Assembly: GCA_037443105.1 (NCBI GenBank)
Contig: JBBIOZ010000059.1
Location: 1-9,731 of the forward strand
Length of the DNA: 9,731 nt
Origin: JAWCLZ01 sp037443105
GTDB lineage: Archaea; Halobacteriota; JAWCLZ01
Direction of reading: 5' to 3'
The notes beneath the pieces were generated by a model. The model had not been told where the DNA came from. It ran no database searches and saw only the letters and a list, made by a program, of their open reading frames with translations. A program made the translations under genes and the position numbers. Positions within the stretch are counted from its first letter, which is position 1, and each line of letters starts with the position of its first letter. This document shows, one piece after another, positions 5,854 to 9,731 of this stretch.

Positions 5854-6012
5854 GAAGAATACACATTCAGGTATTACTACGTCTTTGCTCACGCACCAGA
5901 AGTATGGCCAGTGTATCCTCTTGCAGTAGCCAATTAAATCTTCTGGTGGAAGTATGGTGCCTGGTGTTATCTTCTTAAAATGCTTGCAGTCCACGCACAC
6001 ATGCTGCGTCAT
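5842..6012 (-). CDS. Small cysteine-rich protein (56 aa), possible metal or Fe-S binder
   Basis: The protein starts MTQHVCVDCKHFKKITPG and ends VIPECVFFEKK. Five cysteines (6, 9, 30, 40, 50) include a CxxC pair and are spread in the pattern of tiny zinc or iron-sulfur proteins. The ATG at 6012 follows GAGGTGGTGGAA, a good ribosome binding site that starts at the stop codon of the upstream zinc-ribbon gene, whose stop lies only 10 nt away, so it is the fourth gene of the operon. Aromatic residues cluster in IHWPYFW. The length and Cys-x2-Cys-x2-F layout recall small subunits of radical enzymes such as the benzylsuccinate or 4-hydroxyphenylacetate systems. That is a loose resemblance and not a homology claim. 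The function is unrecognised. Coding status is supported by the RBS, the operon position and the conserved-looking cysteines. Confidence 0.75.
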   Translation of the reverse strand: MTQHVCVDCKHFKKITPGTILPPEDLIGYCKRIHWPYFWCVSKDVVIPECVFFEKK

Positions 6013-6022
6013 TTCCACCACC

Positions 6023-6526
6023 TCAGACCTCCACGTCCTTTGGCCAGCCTGGTTCTAGTCCAGTTTCACCACTTATCAATTCCTTGCGGACATCTGGGTG
6101 ATAGGACTCGATCTTGCCCTTAAGCTTCCACTCCCAGAAGTGGCTGCCTGCTATGTGGTCGCTGCGCACTTGAGGTGCTCCTCGCAGTGGCTTGCCACGA
6201 ATGCTCTTCCAGATTCGCCTTGCCTTGCCAGTATAAGTCGCTGGGTCTCTCATCAAACAAATATATGGCCTTGTTTTGCCAGGGGTACCTGGGCGTATGA
6301 ACTCATAGCCATTGAGCGGCTTATCAGCGTAGAGCACAAGTTCATCTGGCTTCTCTCCCTTCGGTAGTTCCTTAGGCGTTCCAGGCGCTGCTAAGCCATT
6401 TTCATACTTGATGTAATAAACTGTACCGCACTCAGCGCAAGCGACCTTGCCCTCCCAGTTCCAGAAGTACCAGGGATCGATGTAGTTCACGGTTCTGCAA
6501 TGCCTGCAATCAATCCAGTCGCACAT
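6023..6526 (-). CDS. Uncharacterised 167-aa protein with N-terminal zinc ribbon
   Basis: The N-terminus contains CRHC (Cys7, Cys10) and CAEC (Cys30, Cys33), 19 residues apart, a classical four-Cys zinc ribbon with an extra Cys2. An aromatic segment (PWYFWNWEGK, 18-27) lies between the knuckles. The rest (about 45-167) is basic, rich in Pro and Gly, without transmembrane segments, and contains SHFWEWKLKGKIESYHPD. I do not recognise the family. The ATG at 6526 is preceded by AGAGGTGATATAA, a strong site that overlaps the TAG of the CoA-transferase upstream (11-nt gap), so it is translated from the same transcript. Toluene-type bbs operons also pair CoA-transferases with a small Cys-containing protein (BbsA, which works with a thiolase-like partner), but no thiolase is present here. 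A subunit or assembly role for the transferases is a guess. Confidence 0.8.
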   Translation of the reverse strand: MCDWIDCRHCRTVNYIDPWYFWNWEGKVACAECGTVYYIKYENGLAAPGTPKELPKGEKPDELVLYADKPLNGYEFIRPGTPGKTRPYICLMRDPATYTGKARRIWKSIRGKPLRGAPQVRSDHIAGSHFWEWKLKGKIESYHPDVRKELISGETGLEPGWPKDVEV

Positions 6527-6537
6527 TTATATCACCT

Positions 6538-7941
6538 CTACAGCACTCCCTTAGCATAGAGCTCCTTCAGCTTTTCAACCGGGTAACCTAGCAATTCGTG
6601 CAGAATTCGCATATTGTCTGCGCCAATTGGTCTGCATTCATGCTTGATCCTAGGAGGTGTATCGCTAAGAAGTGCTCCTGAATAGCATTGCAGGATATCG
6701 CCATACATTGGGTCATCGATCCATCTAATGAATCCTCTTTCACGGTAGTGCTTAAACTCATAGCAATCCTTAGCACTCATCACTGGAAAGCCAATTAAGC
6801 CAGCGTCGTTAAGTATCTTGACTACTTCACTTCTTGACTTATCCTTAGCCCAGAGTTCAAGCGCGCCATAGATATCCATCTGCGCCTCTGGCTTCAATCG
6901 CTCTTTATGCGTCTTATATCTCTCCCATAGATCGGGACGATTTATTAGATAGCATAGGTCTTTGAAGTCTGCATCTTGGAAAGCGCTCACGAATACATAT
7001 CTAGCTTCATCTCTCTGCTGTGGATTCTTGCTATCTGGGAAGTCACTCTTGCCAGTGATTATTATACCATGCACACAGAGCTGTACATCCCAGTTGCCCC
7101 ATCTCTGCCTCACCACGCCAAATCTATGGTAGAGTGGTATGCCATATCCAGCCCATCTATTTGAAACTGAGACCTGTGAGAAGTCTATCATCGTACCAAG
7201 CCCGGTTTTCCTTCTATGATAGCCTGCTGATAGCAATCCACAGGCGCAGAGTAAGCCGGCTGCCCAGTCGATGATCCAGTTGGTATGCTTAGCTGGATAG
7301 CCACCCTGCATGTAACGCTTCTCATATTTATCTCCAACTTTAATCACGTCTTCGTGGAACCCAGTCAAACTTGCTATTCCACCTATGCTCTGCCCCAGGA
7401 TATCATAGGAGCCCTTTCTTCTGCCAGGGCCTAGGCTTCCGAAGCCTCCGAGCCAGCAGTAAATTAGCCTTGGATTGACTTCGAGTACTTGTGGATAGCC
7501 AATTCCCCAGCGATTAAACGTACCTGGGCGATAGCACTCGGCTAGCGAATCGGACATCTTCCACAGGTCGTATACTATGGTTTTGGCTTCTGGGTGGTGG
7601 TAGTCTAGGGTTATGAAGAGCTTGTTTCTATTCGCTTGGAAGAAGCCATAGCCTGTACCTGTGAAAGGTCTTTCATCCGTGAGCGGGTAAACATAGGCTT
7701 CATTAAATGGAGAGGTATGCCTCATTGGATCCGCGAGTCTTGGCATCTCAATTTTTATTACGTCCGCTCCATACTCAGCAAGAGTAGCTCCAACGTGTGG
7801 TGATAGGATATACATCGTCTGGCTAAGGTGTCGCCAGCCTTTGAGTGCTTCTGGCTTCTTATAAGTCATCTTTGGATTGAAGATCTTTCTGCAGAATTCT
7901 TCGAAGGGCATTTTTTCCATCTCAGGTGTTATTTCAACCAT
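6538..7941 (-). CDS. CoA-transferase family III (CaiB/BaiF type), subunit B
   Basis: This 467-aa protein is longer than the roughly 400 aa usual for the family, because of an N-terminal extension of about 30 residues (EITPEMEKMPFEEFCRKIF). The core starts at LKGWRHLSQ, where the family normally has LxGxRVLD. GATLAEYGADVIKIEMP follows, the conserved CoA-binding start. Asp in GRRKGSYDILGQSIGG (residue 180 from the ATG) is the catalytic aspartate that forms the acyl- and CoA-linked intermediates. NPRLIYCWLGGFG is the usual preceding strand. The enzyme should move CoA from an acyl-CoA donor to a free carboxylate in the cytoplasm. I chose ATG 7941, which has GGAGGTG six bases upstream, over the in-frame GTG at 7950, which lies inside that site. 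It follows its paralogue by 12 nt, so a heteromer like BbsEF is plausible. The substrate is unknown. Confidence 0.88.
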   Translation of the reverse strand: MVEITPEMEKMPFEEFCRKIFNPKMTYKKPEALKGWRHLSQTMYILSPHVGATLAEYGADVIKIEMPRLADPMRHTSPFNEAYVYPLTDERPFTGTGYGFFQANRNKLFITLDYHHPEAKTIVYDLWKMSDSLAECYRPGTFNRWGIGYPQVLEVNPRLIYCWLGGFGSLGPGRRKGSYDILGQSIGGIASLTGFHEDVIKVGDKYEKRYMQGGYPAKHTNWIIDWAAGLLCACGLLSAGYHRRKTGLGTMIDFSQVSVSNRWAGYGIPLYHRFGVVRQRWGNWDVQLCVHGIIITGKSDFPDSKNPQQRDEARYVFVSAFQDADFKDLCYLINRPDLWERYKTHKERLKPEAQMDIYGALELWAKDKSRSEVVKILNDAGLIGFPVMSAKDCYEFKHYRERGFIRWIDDPMYGDILQCYSGALLSDTPPRIKHECRPIGADNMRILHELLGYPVEKLKELYAKGVL

Positions 7942-7953
7942 TTCTAGCACCTC

Positions 7954-9447
7954 CTAAACCACACCCTCCTTCTTCAGTTCTTCAAGTCCATCTTGTCCTA
8001 TGCCAAGCAATCTGGCGTAGATCATTGGATTATCCCAGCCAACTGGTCTGCCTAGCCATTTGATTCTTGCTGGTGCTCTATGCTGATGTGCAAGCGGTTC
8101 ATTCGCTACAAGTAGCTTGCCATAATGCTCGTCTTCGAACATTATAACGTGGCCTCGATAGATGAAGTCTGGGTATTCTGCAACTTCATCGCAGAAGAGC
8201 AGCGGCCCTGCTGCAATGCCATATTCAAGCAGTTTCTTCTCGGCAAATGCACGTGGATTTCTCGCGAGCCAGTAGGCAGTAATTGTATAGGTCTTGCAAA
8301 GCATTTCTAGCTGGTTTCTCGCGCCCATTTCCTTGAGAATTGGGTCTTCGCATATCAAACGCCCTGCTTCAGGTACATCTCGCTCTAGGCATTGATTGAT
8401 TCTATACCACAGGCGATCGCTCTGCCCACCTATCATCATGAAGCCATCTGCACACGGATTCCAAGCATATTGATTCAAATTAGGATCCCAGCCACCTGTT
8501 CTTGCTTTGCTTGAGCCGTCGAAGCCATACCAGCAGATGTTGAAGTCATTTAAATCCATATAGGCTTCTGCACCTGATGCTTCAACATATTGACCTTTGC
8601 CTGTGAAGGTTCCACCTGATATTACGCCATCTCTTACGTAAAGCGCGCACATAGTTGCCAAGTAAGCATGCTCAGCAGCTATCATATCGGTGTTCCAGAA
8701 TCCAGATCTTGTTGGATTGCCTCCTCTCTCTCTTGGAAGCTGATCTGCTGGGAAGCCTGTGCTATGTACAAATTCTGATGCGCACTGCCCTATTGGGTCG
8801 AGCATCCACTGACCGTGCTTGCTGACTTTATCCTTGCTTGAACCCCACTGACCAAGCACGCCTAAATATACATAGATCAATCTTGGATTGAGCTTTGATA
8901 GCTGTCTATAGCCAATTCCAAGGCTGTCGAAGTAGCCAGGCGGATAGTTTTCAACGAGAACATCTGATTGCATCACGAGGCTCTTCAAAAGCTCCCTGCC
9001 CTTCTCAGTTTCTAGATTGAGTGTTATGGAGTATTGATTTCTGCATTCATTTATGAAGTCTATTCCACAGGGCTCGCCTGTGTGGTATGATTTGAGCATG
9101 TATTCTTCCCTGCCAAAGGGTGTTAGCTTGCGCAGGGGATCGCCGCCAGGTGGCTCTATCTTTATTACCTCTGCACCTAAACAGCCGAATATTGAACCGT
9201 AGAATAGCGGTGCAACGCGCCAGATACCGCAATTCAGCACCCTTAGGCCCTCTAAAGCGTAGGGTTTGTGGTATGCGTGCCTGATGTGGAGATTTGCTTC
9301 CATGAAGTCTGAATATGCTCGATCCGGACCTGTTTCTTTAGCGTAGAGCTCAGCCCATACTTCCTTAAGCGGTACCTTTCTCACCGGCCATGGTCGCTCT
9401 CTGAGTGTGTCTTCAAAACTTTTTATTCTAAGCTCCTGTTGAGCCAA
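7954..9447 (-). CDS. CoA-transferase family III (CaiB/BaiF type), subunit A
   Basis: This is the first gene of the operon, 497 aa, with an unusual N-terminal extension of about 64 residues (MAQQELRIKSFEDTLRERPW onward). The family core follows: YALEGLRVLNCG, CLGAEVIKIEPPGGDPLRK, ITLNLETEKGRELL, DVLVENYPPGYFDSLGIGY and LNPRLIYVYLG. The catalytic Asp aligns with Asp217 in MLDPIGQ, displaced by a short insertion (KDKVSKHGQW) compared with the paralogue downstream, where the same place reads SYDILGQ. Both copies therefore look active. The start is TTG at 9447, supported by AGGAGGG seven bases upstream and by the absence of a nearby ATG. The two proteins share the fold but are clearly diverged, which suggests distinct subunits of one enzyme and not a recent duplication. 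Candidate substrates include aryl- or alkyl-succinates and hydroxy acids, but nothing in the window decides this. Confidence 0.88.
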   Translation of the reverse strand: MAQQELRIKSFEDTLRERPWPVRKVPLKEVWAELYAKETGPDRAYSDFMEANLHIRHAYHKPYALEGLRVLNCGIWRVAPLFYGSIFGCLGAEVIKIEPPGGDPLRKLTPFGREEYMLKSYHTGEPCGIDFINECRNQYSITLNLETEKGRELLKSLVMQSDVLVENYPPGYFDSLGIGYRQLSKLNPRLIYVYLGVLGQWGSSKDKVSKHGQWMLDPIGQCASEFVHSTGFPADQLPRERGGNPTRSGFWNTDMIAAEHAYLATMCALYVRDGVISGGTFTGKGQYVEASGAEAYMDLNDFNICWYGFDGSSKARTGGWDPNLNQYAWNPCADGFMMIGGQSDRLWYRINQCLERDVPEAGRLICEDPILKEMGARNQLEMLCKTYTITAYWLARNPRAFAEKKLLEYGIAAGPLLFCDEVAEYPDFIYRGHVIMFEDEHYGKLLVANEPLAHQHRAPARIKWLGRPVGWDNPMIYARLLGIGQDGLEELKKEGVV

Positions 9448-9545
9448 TTTTTTCCCTCCTTTCCTCCTAATCTAAAAATTTGTAATTGTTTTTAATGTCA
9501 TTCATTATACATAAACTTTTTGGATTGATTTGCTCTCGCAAAGGG

Positions 9546-9555
9546 TTTATAAACT
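9546..9555 (-). promoter_or_regulatory. Possible TATA box of the CoA-transferase operon
   Basis: The minus strand reads AAGTTTATAAACCC around this point, the best TATA-like element between the repeats. Start of transcription near 9524 would leave a leader of about 75 nt. A second candidate, TTTATGTATAATG at about 9505-9517, would give a leader of about 40 nt. Confidence 0.4.
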
Positions 9556-9648
9556 TTTATCAATGATGAGTCTAAATCTAAATAAAATTACATGATGAGT
9601 TTTAAAAAATAAATTAATTAAAATAAATATCAAGATAAATGATAAAGA

Positions 9649-9660
9649 TTTATATATAAG
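9649..9660 (+). promoter_or_regulatory. TATA box of the truncated right-edge gene
   Basis: TTTATATATAAG, preceded by GATAAAGA, lies 31-42 nt upstream of the ATG at 9691. With usual archaeal spacing the transcript would start near 9680, leaving a leader of about 10 nt that contains GTGAT as a weak ribosome binding site. One copy of TCATTCATTATA lies between this box and the gene. Confidence 0.5.
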
Positions 9661-9690
9661 TTATATCATTCATTATAATTGTGATTTGAT

Positions 9691-9731
9691 ATGCCTGAAA
9701 AAATACGCACCATTTGCTGTGGATATGACCC
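9691..9731 (+). CDS. N-terminus of a truncated gene (13 codons), Cys-Cys near start
   Basis: The reading frame MPEKIRTICCGYDP runs off the window edge. It has a good TATA box and a short GTGAT site upstream, so a real start is likely. The 'RTICC' opening resembles the beginning of the Fe-S/molybdopterin oxidoreductase family, whose N-terminus often reads (K/R)TxCxxC with further cysteines, but 13 residues cannot settle this. The divergent promoter shared with the CoA-transferase operon suggests a linked function. Confidence 0.55.
   Translation, partial: MPEKIRTICCGYD

Larger units (their letters stand above)
9448..9690. promoter_or_regulatory. Divergent control region with two sets of direct repeats
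   Basis: This very A+T-rich 243-bp gap separates the CoA-transferase operon (-) from the gene starting at 9691 (+). TCATTCATTATA occurs perfectly at 9498-9509 and 9666-9677, one copy near each gene. ATGATGAGT occurs at 9563-9571 and 9592-9600, 29 bp apart. Runs such as TAAATTAATTAAAATAAATA fill much of the right half. No ORF is visible. The layout suits joint control of both transcripts by one or two regulators, although low complexity makes short chance repeats easier to find. Confidence 0.5.

Noticed and set aside
5646..5864. A 72-aa - strand reading frame crossing the propeller stop
   Set aside because: It overlaps the propeller 3' end on the opposite strand and runs out of frame over the 56-aa Cys-rich gene's 3' end, with no ribosome binding site or motif.
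6098..6367. An 89-aa + strand reading frame
   Set aside because: It is antisense to the zinc-ribbon gene, which has a strong ribosome binding site and operon placement. No promoter lies before the frame.
9498..9677. Transposon ends or target-site duplication for the TCATTCATTATA pair
   Set aside because: The copies are direct, not inverted, there is no transposase between them, and the interval is only a promoter region.

Overview
The window looks archaeal. It carries a tRNA-Leu gene with a bulge-helix-bulge type intron and no encoded CCA, TATA-type promoter boxes, and archaeal protein families: a membrane-anchored S16 Ser-Lys protease, a secreted beta-propeller protein and an archaeal-type tyrosine recombinase. 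Strong GGAGG/GAGGTG ribosome binding sites precede the right-hand genes. The species cannot be named from the sequence; a euryarchaeal-type anaerobe is a reasonable guess and no more than that.

Layout. (1) Positions 1-397 hold two degraded tyrosine-recombinase pieces: a C-terminal piece on + and an N-terminal piece on -, meeting near 165. They abut the 3' end of tRNA-Leu(UAA) at 402-565 (-), whose D-loop holds a 79-nt intron built from two near-identical hairpins. This is a typical footprint of an old tRNA-targeted integrated element. (2) 618-1424 (-) encodes a membrane-anchored, coiled-coil, Lon-like S16 protease. It is divergent from a two-gene nucleotide-sugar operon (1606-3632, +): a DegT-family aminotransferase and a Gfo/Idh/MocA dehydrogenase, overlapping by 4 nt. 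An 18-bp direct repeat lies between the two promoters. (3) 3758-5755 (+) encodes a secreted beta-propeller protein with a coiled-coil insertion and is probably leaderless. (4) 5842-9447 (-) is a four-gene operon: two family III (CaiB/BaiF) CoA-transferases, a 167-aa zinc-ribbon protein and a 56-aa cysteine-rich protein. It ends at a perfect hairpin that straddles the last stop codon. (5) 9448-9690 is a repeat-rich divergent control region. It precedes a truncated + strand gene whose first residues include a Cys-Cys pair.

How the parts work together. The sugar genes probably make a 3-amino (acetamido) UDP-sugar for surface glycans, and the protease and propeller are also envelope proteins, so 0.6-5.8 kb is an envelope-flavoured region. 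The CoA-transferase operon is a separate metabolic unit. Both transferases keep the catalytic Asp, so it may be a heteromeric enzyme that activates a carboxylic acid, in the manner of benzylsuccinate CoA-transferase BbsEF. The substrate is unknown. The two Cys-rich proteins in the same transcript are the least explained part of the window, together with the tRNA intron.
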